Below are positions 7,696 to 16,281 of a stretch of DNA of 32,624 bases, in pieces. The position numbers were made by a program, and so were the translations under genes. The notes beneath the pieces were generated by a model that was not told the DNA's origin, ran no database searches, and saw only the letters and a program-made list of their open reading frames with translations. The stretch comes from Verrucomicrobiales bacterium (GTDB lineage: Bacteria; Verrucomicrobiota; Verrucomicrobiia; Verrucomicrobiales; SLCJ01): contig JAGXGH010000101.1 of assembly GCA_024636835.1 (NCBI GenBank), positions 1-32,624 of the forward strand, given 5' to 3'. The first letter of the stretch is position 1. Each line of letters begins with the position of its first letter.

Positions 7696-10600
7696 TTAGA
7701 TTTCCTGGGGATTGAGCCAGCGAAAAGAAATGATTTTGAACTGCCGTCCGAATTTTTTATTGGTAGTGCTGTTAATTTCCGAGGGAAGTGCTTCCGCATT
7801 GTCTGATGGATCCACATATTCTCGATCACGCTCTACTACAGCTTCACACCATGCCCTTGCAGTTACGTTACCCGCTTCGTCCAAAGATTCCCCGTAGGTG
7901 CGAATAATGAAGCTGTCAGATCGTGCTGAGAGTATTGGCGCTATGGGCGTTAAGATGTCGCCTTGTTTGACGACGGAAGGGGATCCGTAGTTCATCGCAC
8001 CTATCTCTGCATCGGGAAATTCAAAACGATTTGCGACTGAAGAGTCGACGGCGCGCACATTGTTTTGATTCTTGTTGATAGTGACATCTTGGGAATCCAG
8101 CGCGCTTTGGATGGCTCCAGCACGAGCAAGTTCCTTATCATTGCCGACACGGCGGTTGATAAAATCAGCCAAGCTAAGAAATGGCCCACGTTTGCGCACT
8201 TCCTTGACGATTTCGCGTGCCAGGCTGTCAATCTCATCATCCGTGAGAGTACGACGTCCAAACCAATGTTCAGCAACCATACCTGGCTCGTCCTGGACAA
8301 TAAACTCTCTGGGAGCGTTAATGTTAGCCACGGGAGTGTTGCCGTCATTTGCGATTATGGATTCAACCCCTGATTCACTGCGTACCACGATCGGGCGGTC
8401 TTTTAGTGAACCCAGCACGGTTTTCCATGCTTCCACGGAGACAGAATTCACATTGAACAAACCACTTACTCGCAAGTGGCTTGCTACATTATCTATAGCG
8501 TTTTGGTTTGGGGAGACACCAGAGAAGAAAGAATTGACGAGTTCGTTGGGTCCTCTATCACCGAGGTCTGGTTGGTAACGCACGATAGGCAGGTCATTGG
8601 AGTTCTCAAAAAACTCCAAGGCGACGGTTTTTTGATCACGATTTTGAGAGAAAGCTGGAGTGGGCTGTGGGGTGATGCCTGAGAAGAAATAGTCATCCCA
8701 TAACTCGCGGTTGGCGAGATACGAGTGATCCGCAAGAGGATCAGGATAATTAGGGATATTATATGTTGTCTGGTTCGAGGGAATCACCGAGGGCGCGAGA
8801 GAGTTTCCAATTGCATGGGAAATTTGCGGCTCCAATGGATAGCGTTGATTGGTATAGTCAGGGTTTCTGCCCGTCTCGCAAGGCGTACCCCTGGTGGGCA
8901 TGTTGAATCCGTTGGCGAACGAGTGCTGCAACGCTGCGAGTGAAACAATCGGTTGGCGAGGGACTGTGTGTGTAGTGACAAAGTTCGACCCAAATCGCGC
9001 ACCTAGGCTTGAGCCGAAATAGCCTTGACCACTTAATGACTCATCTAAGGGAGCATCAAACCAACTGGTAAGCCCCGTTATTATGGTTTCAAACGGCATC
9101 ATATCGCGCTCCCTTTTGGATAAGTCGTAGAAATTGAGGCTATAGGCCCGCGGATTGAACCGAGCCATCATTCTCGATCCGGACAAATTTTCTTCTTCCG
9201 TCTTCGCGAAGTAGGAATGGACCATGAACGGCGCTTTTTCGTTGATCAGCGCAGCCACGGGAAGCTCGCGCGTCTGACTCGGCCCCTCAAGCACAGGAAA
9301 CGGCTCGGGATGCTCATTCGCACGAATATCCAGAGGATTCGGACCCCAGTATCCTCCGTATCTCCTTTTCTCCCCAACCTGAACACGAGAATAGCCTACG
9401 CGACTGTCGACGGACATGAAGCCATGAGTGCTTGCCCCCCTGCCACCCAAGTCCAACTGGACGTGTGTGAGGGCAAATTTACTCGAATTCCCCGACTCAG
9501 TCTTTACCCGCGGAGTTACCGTATAAGAAATCGTGTCAGCTGGTGACACCACGACACGTTGGACGTCACTTGCGTTGGTAAGTGAACTTGCTTCGGTAAC
9601 TAATGGCACCCGTGCACCACCTCCGTAGTTGAAACCCTTCTTCCCATTGAAGCCCTGCCAGCCACCGACACTTTGTCCTCTCTGGTTGCTGGACAGATCG
9701 CCATCCTGCGAAATTTTCACCACTTCCCCGGGTTTCAGCGTGAGGGTTTCCACCACGCCAGCATTCAGTTTTAGAAAATTTCCATCATTTTTCCAATTCG
9801 ATGATTTAAGAATGGAACACTTGATCTCCGGGCCACCGTTGATCGATATGTTGATATCGTAGGGAATCATCCAGTAGGAGTAGAGGTAGTTCCATTGAAG
9901 GGAGCCATTGACCACGTGGCGTGGCACGTCGACCGCGACGTCGAGCGGATTCCAGAGCGTGACCACTGGATCAAAGTTCAGCCATAGGATATGACCCCCG
10001 CCCTCGTCCGGATGAGGAGCAGCCTCAAGTGAATAGATGGTCTGATAGTTGACGGTGATCGGATGTTTGAACCAATCCCATGGGTCGGCATTCATCTCTC
10101 CCTGCGTACGCTTGGTCTGCAGATAGGGCGCGTCAGCGGGAATGCTACCGCCGGTGGTGTAAGTCGCTCCACCGCCATATTTGAGCTCCTTGTACAGATT
10201 ATAATATCCCCAAAGCTCCATGAAATTGATACCCACCTCGTCATTACCAGTCATCTGGCTTTTCACTGTATAAAGGATGTTTTCTGGTTCAGAGAGGTCT
10301 GGCGGACTGGTGAAGGTCTCCATTTTCATCGAGAGATCCTTGCGAAATCCTCCATCCCTCACGTTGGTAAGCAAGCCGGTGGAGTGTCCTGTAAGGTCGT
10401 GGAAGAGGGGGCGGCTGGCGGCAGGGGTCGAGGTGAGAAGTTCGGATTGTGGCCAGTTTAGGACATGGAGCAAGCGTGGGTCATTGGCTGCAATGTTCTC
10501 GAAAGGCTTAACGGCTCCTGATGAGGCAAGTTCAATGGCATTGCGAGGAGCAGACTGCATATTGTTGCGAGTTACTCCCAGAGAGCTCGCTGTTGAGGCG

Positions 10601-11214
10601 GGGGGGGTAGCCAGAGCTGCCTTAACTCCTTGGTCACCAACCCACCATGCGATGCGCCCTTGCTTGTTTGACCTGTTTACGAATCGGACAGCGGGCACCT
10701 TCACTTGACCATCACCGGAGGATCCCACTGTTCCAGATCCCACTAATTCAATGATGTCGTCTCCAGAAAGTGCTGAGGCAGGAGCACTTTCTTGTGAAAC
10801 AAGACTCGAAGCCCCTGAAATAAGCCATGAACGGAATTGGGGGCTTGGTCGGTTCGTTGAGGTCGAAAGCCACGATTCGTAGACCCCCGTCCAGTGGATA
10901 TTGCCTAGAGCTGATGAAGATGAGCTGCCATCACCATTCGGATCAGTCCGCTGATTGGCGGTCATCGAAATCCGCTGATCTGGGCCCGCGATTTTCTGTA
11001 ACTCGCCAATAGCGAGTTTCAGAGCCATGCGAGCGTTGGCTCTCGCCTCAATGACCGGTTCATTCTGACCCGATTCTCTGAGCGACACAGAAGTCAAGCT
11101 CAACATTGCCACCAAAAGCATGATCAGCAAGACCATCAAAGAAAGCGTGGCGATGAGGGCAAAGCCCTTTCTGGAGCGCACATGACCTAGCATATGGTTC
11201 TTCTGATAAGCCAT
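7696..11214 (-). CDS. Module 2 large pseudopilin-like protein (Verru_Chthon cassette protein A-like), 1172 aa
   Basis: It has the same architecture as module 1. The leader MAYQKNHMLGHVRSRKG is followed by FALIATLSLMVLLIMLLVA. The ATG at 11214 is preferred over one at 11262: it puts the prepilin cleavage Gly at residue 17, as in both paralogues, and leaves a 52-nt leader after the 21-bp element, whereas 11262 would leave only 4 nt. Shared landmarks are TGLLTNVRDGG with RKDLS, T-I-Y-S-L-E, FDPVVTLWNPLD, GLFNVNSVSVEAWKTVL (about residue 918), GPFLSLADFINRRVG, DSFIIRTYGES with ARAWCEAVV, and C-terminal F-G-R-Q-F-K-I-I-S-F-R-W-L. The first 75 codons are very close to module 1 even at DNA level, whereas the middle is hard to align. 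It is probably an inner-membrane-anchored, periplasmic or surface pseudopilin; the role is inferred. Confidence 0.8.
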   Translation of the reverse strand: MAYQKNHMLGHVRSRKGFALIATLSLMVLLIMLLVAMLSLTSVSLRESGQNEPVIEARANARMALKLAIGELQKIAGPDQRISMTANQRTDPNGDGSSSSSALGNIHWTGVYESWLSTSTNRPSPQFRSWLISGASSLVSQESAPASALSGDDIIELVGSGTVGSSGDGQVKVPAVRFVNRSNKQGRIAWWVGDQGVKAALATPPASTASSLGVTRNNMQSAPRNAIELASSGAVKPFENIAANDPRLLHVLNWPQSELLTSTPAASRPLFHDLTGHSTGLLTNVRDGGFRKDLSMKMETFTSPPDLSEPENILYTVKSQMTGNDEVGINFMELWGYYNLYKELKYGGGATYTTGGSIPADAPYLQTKRTQGEMNADPWDWFKHPITVNYQTIYSLEAAPHPDEGGGHILWLNFDPVVTLWNPLDVAVDVPRHVVNGSLQWNYLYSYWMIPYDINISINGGPEIKCSILKSSNWKNDGNFLKLNAGVVETLTLKPGEVVKISQDGDLSSNQRGQSVGGWQGFNGKKGFNYGGGARVPLVTEASSLTNASDVQRVVVSPADTISYTVTPRVKTESGNSSKFALTHVQLDLGGRGASTHGFMSVDSRVGYSRVQVGEKRRYGGYWGPNPLDIRANEHPEPFPVLEGPSQTRELPVAALINEKAPFMVHSYFAKTEEENLSGSRMMARFNPRAYSLNFYDLSKRERDMMPFETIITGLTSWFDAPLDESLSGQGYFGSSLGARFGSNFVTTHTVPRQPIVSLAALQHSFANGFNMPTRGTPCETGRNPDYTNQRYPLEPQISHAIGNSLAPSVIPSNQTTYNIPNYPDPLADHSYLANRELWDDYFFSGITPQPTPAFSQNRDQKTVALEFFENSNDLPIVRYQPDLGDRGPNELVNSFFSGVSPNQNAIDNVASHLRVSGLFNVNSVSVEAWKTVLGSLKDRPIVVRSESGVESIIANDGNTPVANINAPREFIVQDEPGMVAEHWFGRRTLTDDEIDSLAREIVKEVRKRGPFLSLADFINRRVGNDKELARAGAIQSALDSQDVTINKNQNNVRAVDSSVANRFEFPDAEIGAMNYGSPSVVKQGDILTPIAPILSARSDSFIIRTYGESLDEAGNVTARAWCEAVVERDREYVDPSDNAEALPSEINSTTNKKFGRQFKIISFRWLNPQEI

Positions 11215-11266
11215 GTGTTGAGGATGTTTTTTGAGTGTCGGACAAGACATAAGCGATCTCATTAAA

Positions 11267-11287
11267 ATTTACAATATACCTACATTA
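11267..11287 (-). promoter_or_regulatory. 21-bp promoter-like element of module 2
   Basis: Identical to the elements at 6762 and 16208. It is followed on the minus strand by a 52-nt leader containing TTATGTCTTGTCCGACACTC, similar to module 1 (20 of 23 positions over the best block). The upstream ATG at 11262 sits within this leader and is probably not used. Confidence 0.7.
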
Positions 11288-11343
11288 TTACGAGTGAATG
11301 ATTTGATTTACAATCTAAATCACAGGGTGAATTTCGTCATAAA

Positions 11344-11360
11344 TGCCAGTTTAACTGACA
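11344..11360. promoter_or_regulatory. Near-perfect inverted repeat upstream of module 2
   Basis: TGCCAGTTTAACTGACA is the counterpart of the module 1 site, with one arm mismatch. It lies 56 nt upstream of the 21-bp element. The adjoining GGTG on the right is also shared with module 1. Confidence 0.5.
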
Positions 11361-11393
11361 GGTGTATTCTGTAATCAGCACATACGGCCGTTT

Positions 11394-11441
11394 AAGGTTT
11401 TCTCCAGGGGCTATTGGGCGGAAATGCTGGAGGCGTGTGGA
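11394..11441. repeat. 48-nt intergenic element, copy 2
   Basis: It starts AAGGTTTTCTCC and contains GGGCGGAAATGCTGGAGG; 35 of 48 bases match 6926-6973. The surrounding 11215-11695 gap has no convincing gene. It holds the promoter-like element, the inverted repeat, this block and, at 11647-11675, a short stretch resembling the 3' part of the module 3 large gene. Confidence 0.45.
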
Positions 11442-11646
11442 CGACCCGGGTTGAGCGTCAAATCCTTCTTCCAGGGCGATTGAGCCGAGGCTCTACCTGT
11501 CGCGCAGCGACTACTTTAACCAAGCATAGATCGTGCCGGATTCGGCAAAGTCCTTTTTGGAGAAGGATTGGCGGAGGAAGTTTACCACGAACCACATTGC
11601 GGACCGGTATTATACTAATAAGGAAAGACCACGGATCCGGAACGTG

Positions 11647-11675
11647 TCGTCATCAAAGAAAAGGACGCCGCTCCA
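11647..11675 (-). pseudogene. Possible remnant of a large pseudopilin-like gene
   Basis: These 29 nt match 13058-13086, inside the module 3 large gene, at 26 positions. Read on the minus strand they give W-S-G-V-L-F-F-D-D-D, against W-S-G-V-R-F-L-D-D-D in module 3. The match stops abruptly on both sides. It may be a relic of an extra or rearranged cassette, or a chance match of a short run. Confidence 0.3.
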
Positions 11676-11695
11676 CGCGGAACGGGTGTCGACGG

Positions 11696-12412
11696 TTAAT
11701 CAATCATCGGAAAGGTGATGCTCTCGAAATCCACTCGGTTGAACCGAGAATCCCAATTGAAGATGCACAATTCGCGGCGGGTCGAATAGAGTGCGACGGT
11801 CGAGGCCGTGATCATATCCCATTCCTTGCGTTCCGGATGGAAAAAGCTCAGGCGGATGGGCAGGCTGACGGATTTCTTGGTGCCGAGCGGGTTATGAATC
11901 TTGCTTTTCCCTGGTGCGACTAAAAATTTCTCTCGCCCCAACTCGATACCAATCTTGAGGTTGGTCATATTCAAAAACATGGTGTCCCCGCCCTTCATGC
12001 CTGCCAAATCCTGAACTTTCGTCTTGAATAGCAATCCTTTCGGATTCTCCGGAATTGGCATGAGAATGATCATGGCAAGGTTTACCGTTTCGGGAACGAA
12101 AGCTTTGGCGAGGGTAAGATATTCCGGTTTTTCCGGGTCTTTCGGGTTCTCTATTTCACGGACGATCCGAAGAACGCCATCAGCTGGGACCTTCACAGGG
12201 ACGCTTGGAGAAAGTTTGGACAACAATACTTGGCTGATATCCTTGCCCGACATGACGCTGACGGGATTTTCGAGGCCCTCCGGCATGCTGCTGTAGACGA
12301 ACCATGCCCGCCGACCTTTAAGACGTGGCGATTCGACATTATCACTCTCTTGAGCGGACAGGGGAAAGGCTGTGAAAATCCCCAAGAACAGGCAAAGGAC
12401 GGTGTGGTTCAT
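11696..12412 (-). CDS. Module 3 small exported partner protein, 238 aa, function unknown
   Basis: This is the third member of the small partner family. The ATG at 12412 is chosen because it starts a clean signal peptide, MNHTVLCLFLGIFTAFPLSA, with S-x-A-Q cleavage. A longer reading from 12460 would overlap the end of the large gene and bury the signal. The mature part runs RRAWFVYSS, then PEYLTLAKAFVPETVNLAMI, then GGDTMFLNMTNLKIGIELG and KFLVAPGKSKIHNPLG, the block shared with module 2. The region resembles an immunoglobulin-like beta-sandwich, but that is a guess from pattern alone. It follows the large gene by 23 nt on the same strand. No enzymatic motif is seen. An exported subunit working with its large neighbour is the simplest reading. 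Confidence 0.75.
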   Translation of the reverse strand: MNHTVLCLFLGIFTAFPLSAQESDNVESPRLKGRRAWFVYSSMPEGLENPVSVMSGKDISQVLLSKLSPSVPVKVPADGVLRIVREIENPKDPEKPEYLTLAKAFVPETVNLAMIILMPIPENPKGLLFKTKVQDLAGMKGGDTMFLNMTNLKIGIELGREKFLVAPGKSKIHNPLGTKKSVSLPIRLSFFHPERKEWDMITASTVALYSTRRELCIFNWDSRFNRVDFESITFPMID

Positions 12413-12435
12413 GAGTGCTGTTATGGACGATAAAT

Positions 12436-15400
12436 TCACACCTCTTCTTGGCTGAGCCAACGGAAGCTTTCAATCACGAATCTGCGACCGAAGCGCTGGT
12501 TGAGCAGGTTGAGCTTGTCTGAAGCGACAAAACCCCCGTTGGCTCCCATTTCGCGTACCGGCGTATCGGCGGCATCCGCATTGTCGCAATATTCCGGGAG
12601 CCGCTGCACGATGGCTTCGCACCACGCGCGGGCGACAACATTCCCCTCGGAATCGAGCGACTCCCCATAGGCTCTGATGCGGAAGGTATCGTCGCGCACC
12701 GAGAGGGTGTTGGCGATGGGCTTGAGCAGATCCGATTGGATGACGTATCCGGGAATGCCAGCCAAACGTGACCCCACAGCAGCCTCGGGAGTGCTGAATC
12801 TTTTTGAAACATCGGGATCGCTGGCGGCGACGCCGAGCTCGGATTTCGAGATCATCAGGACAGGGGAGTTTTTGTAACGGTAATTGATCGACTGTGAATC
12901 CGGAGCTTCGTCGTCGTAGTCGATCGCGCTCTGGAGCGCCCCCAAAATGCCGAGTTTGTCATTGGACAGGCGGCGGTTGACGAATTCCGAAAAGTTCAGG
13001 AACGGTCCGCGCAGCTTCACCTGCTTCACACATTCCTCTGCCAGCTTACGCAGCTGGTCGTCATCGAGGAAACGGACGCCGCTCCAGCCTTTCGAGCCAT
13101 CGGGCATGGTCACACCACTTGTTGCATTGTCCATTTCCTTGTCGGAAACCTCCGTATTGAAGCGGGTGAGTACGATGCGCTTGTCGGCGGGTACGTCGAT
13201 TTTGTTCAAATTGCCGTTCTCATCGCGATAAACCGCCTCGCGTTCGCGGATGCCCGCGAAGAGCGCATACCATGCGTCCACGGAAGTGCTGTTGACGTTG
13301 AACATACCGTCCACCATCAGGTGCTTGGCCGCCTTCAGATAGCCATCCGCTCCCTGGAGCTCGCTCTTCACGTCGGCGGATGTCTGACTAGTGTCGTTGT
13401 GGACATAACGGCTGTTGGCTAGCTGCCCGTCGTTTACCAGTAGTTCGAGGTTGTCGTCCAAGGATGAGCCAGGTCCGTTTGAGCCTCGTTTCTGATCCGC
13501 AAGTGAAGATAGGAAATAATCGTCCCACAGCGTGTCGTTGAGGAGAAAGACATGATCCCAATAGTCGCAATATGCATTCGTTTTCACCTCCTCGGTCACA
13601 CTGGGGTTTCTGCGGTCAATGACATCCCGGCTCGTCGAATTGTCGATAAACCGGTAAACGTCATCCCTGGGCAGCATCGGGTGCATGAAAGAGTTCCCGA
13701 CGCCGGGGCCTGTGACCCCGCTTTGATAGGCAACGCGCTTGCTCTCGGCGGCATAGAGCGAACTTTTTGCAACACTGCTGCCATTTCCGCTGAATCCGCG
13801 AACAAAATTAGGACTGAGTTGATCGGCCCTGAGCCAACCGGGATTAATGCGCATATTGGAAAAGCCAGCGAGGCTGCTGATCGGTGCGGTGGGAAGCTCA
13901 AGCATGGCGGCTGAGGTGACTTGCTCCTCCCGACCGAGGAACGCCTTGTCGCCGACCTGCCCGATAATCTTGCTGACGCCAAATGTCGTGGTCGGGCCGA
14001 AATTCACGATATACGGGCAGTCCAGTCGCTGGGTGTGGGCGATCGTGTCATCGAGGGACATATACATCCCGCTTCCGAAATAATATGGCGGGGCGTGAAT
14101 CCAGTTCCGACTGCGCCAATCCTGAGACCAGTTGATACTCGGATAATCGTATTCGAACAGCCCCTTGATCGCCATTTGAGCATAGGCCACAATCTTGGGA
14201 TTGCCATCATAGGACCACTTGGCGAGATTGCTGGGACCTGGTGGAGTGATCGGGGTGTCGGTCTGGTCAGGGCTATGCGGACTCCTCTGGAACCAGTCAT
14301 TGCTATACGTCAACGGCAACTCACCCGATCCACCCGAAATCCTCGATTCAATGAACATGGCGCCCGGTGTATTTCCGACGTTCACTCCGCCACCCCACTG
14401 GGCAGAGGAGAATTCATAGGCGGCACCCGGATTCTGTGACTGGGAGAAAGTTGTTGATGATCCTACTTTCCACTTCCGCTCATCCCCGATGACCACATTC
14501 GGATCGAACCCAGGGACAAGTTCGGTGGTAATACGCGGACCAGTAGAGCTGTCAATGGTTTCTTTCATTGAAAAAACCTTCAGCTCGCCGGGCTGGAAGA
14601 CGATGTCACCGGATCCCCCGGAACTGAGGGTTCCATTGAAGTTCTTGGCCTCATAGTAACCGTTCATCGTCTTGTAGATACCGTTGAGGTAGAATTTCGT
14701 GTTGGTAGGCCACATCCTGTAACCCTTGCAGGAAATCGATATTTTGCCTGAAGGAACGACAAGCGGGGTGTTGTAAGGATTCCAATATGTGAAGACAGGG
14801 CTGTAGTACTGGAGGCATTCGTATTTTCCAGAATTCGGCGGGGTTTCTTTGGCAACCAAACTGTAGATCAAAGTCAGTTTCGCAAGGACTGGCGTTCGCC
14901 AGTAATGGTTTGATCCGTTCCACGGGGGATTTGTAATTTTAAGTGAACTCGAACTCGCATAATCCGCAGATGGTTTGCTCCCTATCCAATCGAGAGTCCC
15001 GGTAGTTCCTTGCTCCGTGGGAGTCGCATCGCTTCCAGAGCGATACATGCGGTAGAAGTGCCGCATGTTTGTCCACGAGGCGAATTGCCGTTTTGGCATC
15101 ACGGGGCGATTAGCCAGCTCGGGACTCATTGGCCGGATCGAGGGTTCGCGGATGTCGTTTGTGTTGAATTTGTAGGGAGCGGGAAGGCTGCTGTTCGGTT
15201 GTTCGAAAAGCAGGCTCAGGTCTTTCTTCAAGTGGCCGGAACGCACGCTTGTCACAACCCCCTTGCCACGCGACGTCAGATCGAAAAAGTGCTTCTGCAT
15301 GTCATCTTGGGTCGCGCCTGCCGGTCCAAGGGTTTGGAGTGAGACTAATTTCTCTGCTGTGCCAGCGCTTGAATCCAAGAACTTGAATCCCTCCACCGCA

Positions 15401-16155
15401 CCCACACCCACTTCCGCTGTATTTCCATGGGAGCTTTCCCACTCAGTTACCGAAAGGTTGCGCGACTGGTCCGCCAAGGTCACTTTCGCACGATGGTTTT
15501 CGGGGCCTATCCACCATGCGTTTCTTCCATTTTTACCCACATCGAGCAGGTAGGCTTTGGTCACCTTGTCCACTTCGTCTCCGGGCTGCGTGTTTTGCAG
15601 GTCTATCCCCGTGCTTCCCTTACCAATCATTACCACCAGCCTGCCCTGATCCAGACCGGAGAGTGATTTTGGAGCGTCAAAGTTTTCCTCTTCTCCCTCG
15701 GGTAATGAAAGCAGCCATCGCCTGAACATTGAGCTTCTGCCTTTATCGTAGGTATCTTGAATGGTGAGGGGACTGCTGTCGCCTGGGAGGGTGTATTCAG
15801 CGTTGAGCCAGTTTCCCCATGAGTCGTAACTTGCCAACCAGTGTGATTGCGCGACGTCATCGATAATCTCAGTATCTTCGTTACTGTCGAGGATCGCCGA
15901 CTCCGCGCTGATCCGCATGTCCGGTCCCATTTCCTTCTGCAGTTCACCGAGCGCGAGCATCATTGCGAGGCGCGCGTTGGCTCTCGCTTCTATGACCGGT
16001 TCATTTTGAGCGGAACTTCTGAGCGATACTGACGTCAAGGATATCGTTGCCACCAGAAGCAACACGATCAAGACCATCAATGAAAGCGTGGCCACAAGGG
16101 CAAAGCCATTTTTGTCGCGAACATGACCTATTTCATGGACCTTCAGATAGGTCAT
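12436..16155 (-). CDS. Module 3 large pseudopilin-like protein (Verru_Chthon cassette protein A-like), 1239 aa
   Basis: The start at 16155 gives the leader MTYLKVHEIGHVRDKNG and then FALVATLSLMVLIVLLLVA, with the cleavage Gly at residue 17 as in the paralogues. A GTG 15 codons earlier (16200) is less likely because it would lie only 7 nt after the 21-bp element. Following it are SLRSSAQNEPVIEARANARL and L-G-E-L-Q-K-E-M-G-P. Shared landmarks are KGVVTSVRSG with KKDLS, T-L-I-Y-S-L-V, YSPVFTYWNPYN, GMFNVNSTSVDAWYALF (about residue 949), RGPFLNFSEFVNRRLS, DDTFRIRAYGES with ARAWCEAIV, and the C-terminus F-G-R-R-F-V-I-E-S-F-R-W-L. Its hydrophobic segment is the most diverged of the three (A-T-I-S-L for A-M-L-S-L). 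Likely a GspK/PilX-like pseudopilin with a large variable domain; function inferred. Confidence 0.8.
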   Translation of the reverse strand: MTYLKVHEIGHVRDKNGFALVATLSLMVLIVLLLVATISLTSVSLRSSAQNEPVIEARANARLAMMLALGELQKEMGPDMRISAESAILDSNEDTEIIDDVAQSHWLASYDSWGNWLNAEYTLPGDSSPLTIQDTYDKGRSSMFRRWLLSLPEGEEENFDAPKSLSGLDQGRLVVMIGKGSTGIDLQNTQPGDEVDKVTKAYLLDVGKNGRNAWWIGPENHRAKVTLADQSRNLSVTEWESSHGNTAEVGVGAVEGFKFLDSSAGTAEKLVSLQTLGPAGATQDDMQKHFFDLTSRGKGVVTSVRSGHLKKDLSLLFEQPNSSLPAPYKFNTNDIREPSIRPMSPELANRPVMPKRQFASWTNMRHFYRMYRSGSDATPTEQGTTGTLDWIGSKPSADYASSSSLKITNPPWNGSNHYWRTPVLAKLTLIYSLVAKETPPNSGKYECLQYYSPVFTYWNPYNTPLVVPSGKISISCKGYRMWPTNTKFYLNGIYKTMNGYYEAKNFNGTLSSGGSGDIVFQPGELKVFSMKETIDSSTGPRITTELVPGFDPNVVIGDERKWKVGSSTTFSQSQNPGAAYEFSSAQWGGGVNVGNTPGAMFIESRISGGSGELPLTYSNDWFQRSPHSPDQTDTPITPPGPSNLAKWSYDGNPKIVAYAQMAIKGLFEYDYPSINWSQDWRSRNWIHAPPYYFGSGMYMSLDDTIAHTQRLDCPYIVNFGPTTTFGVSKIIGQVGDKAFLGREEQVTSAAMLELPTAPISSLAGFSNMRINPGWLRADQLSPNFVRGFSGNGSSVAKSSLYAAESKRVAYQSGVTGPGVGNSFMHPMLPRDDVYRFIDNSTSRDVIDRRNPSVTEEVKTNAYCDYWDHVFLLNDTLWDDYFLSSLADQKRGSNGPGSSLDDNLELLVNDGQLANSRYVHNDTSQTSADVKSELQGADGYLKAAKHLMVDGMFNVNSTSVDAWYALFAGIREREAVYRDENGNLNKIDVPADKRIVLTRFNTEVSDKEMDNATSGVTMPDGSKGWSGVRFLDDDQLRKLAEECVKQVKLRGPFLNFSEFVNRRLSNDKLGILGALQSAIDYDDEAPDSQSINYRYKNSPVLMISKSELGVAASDPDVSKRFSTPEAAVGSRLAGIPGYVIQSDLLKPIANTLSVRDDTFRIRAYGESLDSEGNVVARAWCEAIVQRLPEYCDNADAADTPVREMGANGGFVASDKLNLLNQRFGRRFVIESFRWLSQEEV

Positions 16156-16207
16156 GGGGTAAGGATATTTTTTCATTGCCTGACGTATCATAAACCACAC
16201 TGTGGAA

Positions 16208-16228
16208 ATTTACAATATACCTACATTA
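16208..16228 (-). promoter_or_regulatory. 21-bp promoter-like element of module 3
   Basis: Exact third copy of the element, 52 nt before the ATG at 16155. The leader after it ends in AAAAAATATCCTTACCCC before the ATG, alignable with AAAAAACATCCTCAACAC in module 2. The 16156-16560 gap between this divergent pair of genes holds this element, the half-conserved repeat at 16282 and the mdh upstream region. I see no gene there. Confidence 0.7.
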
Positions 16229-16281
16229 GCGGGTTTGTGATGTGGGTTTCAAGATCATTCGTCGTGAATATTCATGGTGCC

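Noticed and set aside
11215..11262. 16-codon upstream extension of the module 2 large protein
   Set aside because: It would start 4 nt after the promoter-like element and break the constant Gly17 position seen in all three paralogues.
11510..11600. 28-codon minus-strand frame (starts MWFVVNFLRQ) in the gap before module 2
   Set aside because: Too short, without a ribosome-binding site or recognisable relatives; could be chance.
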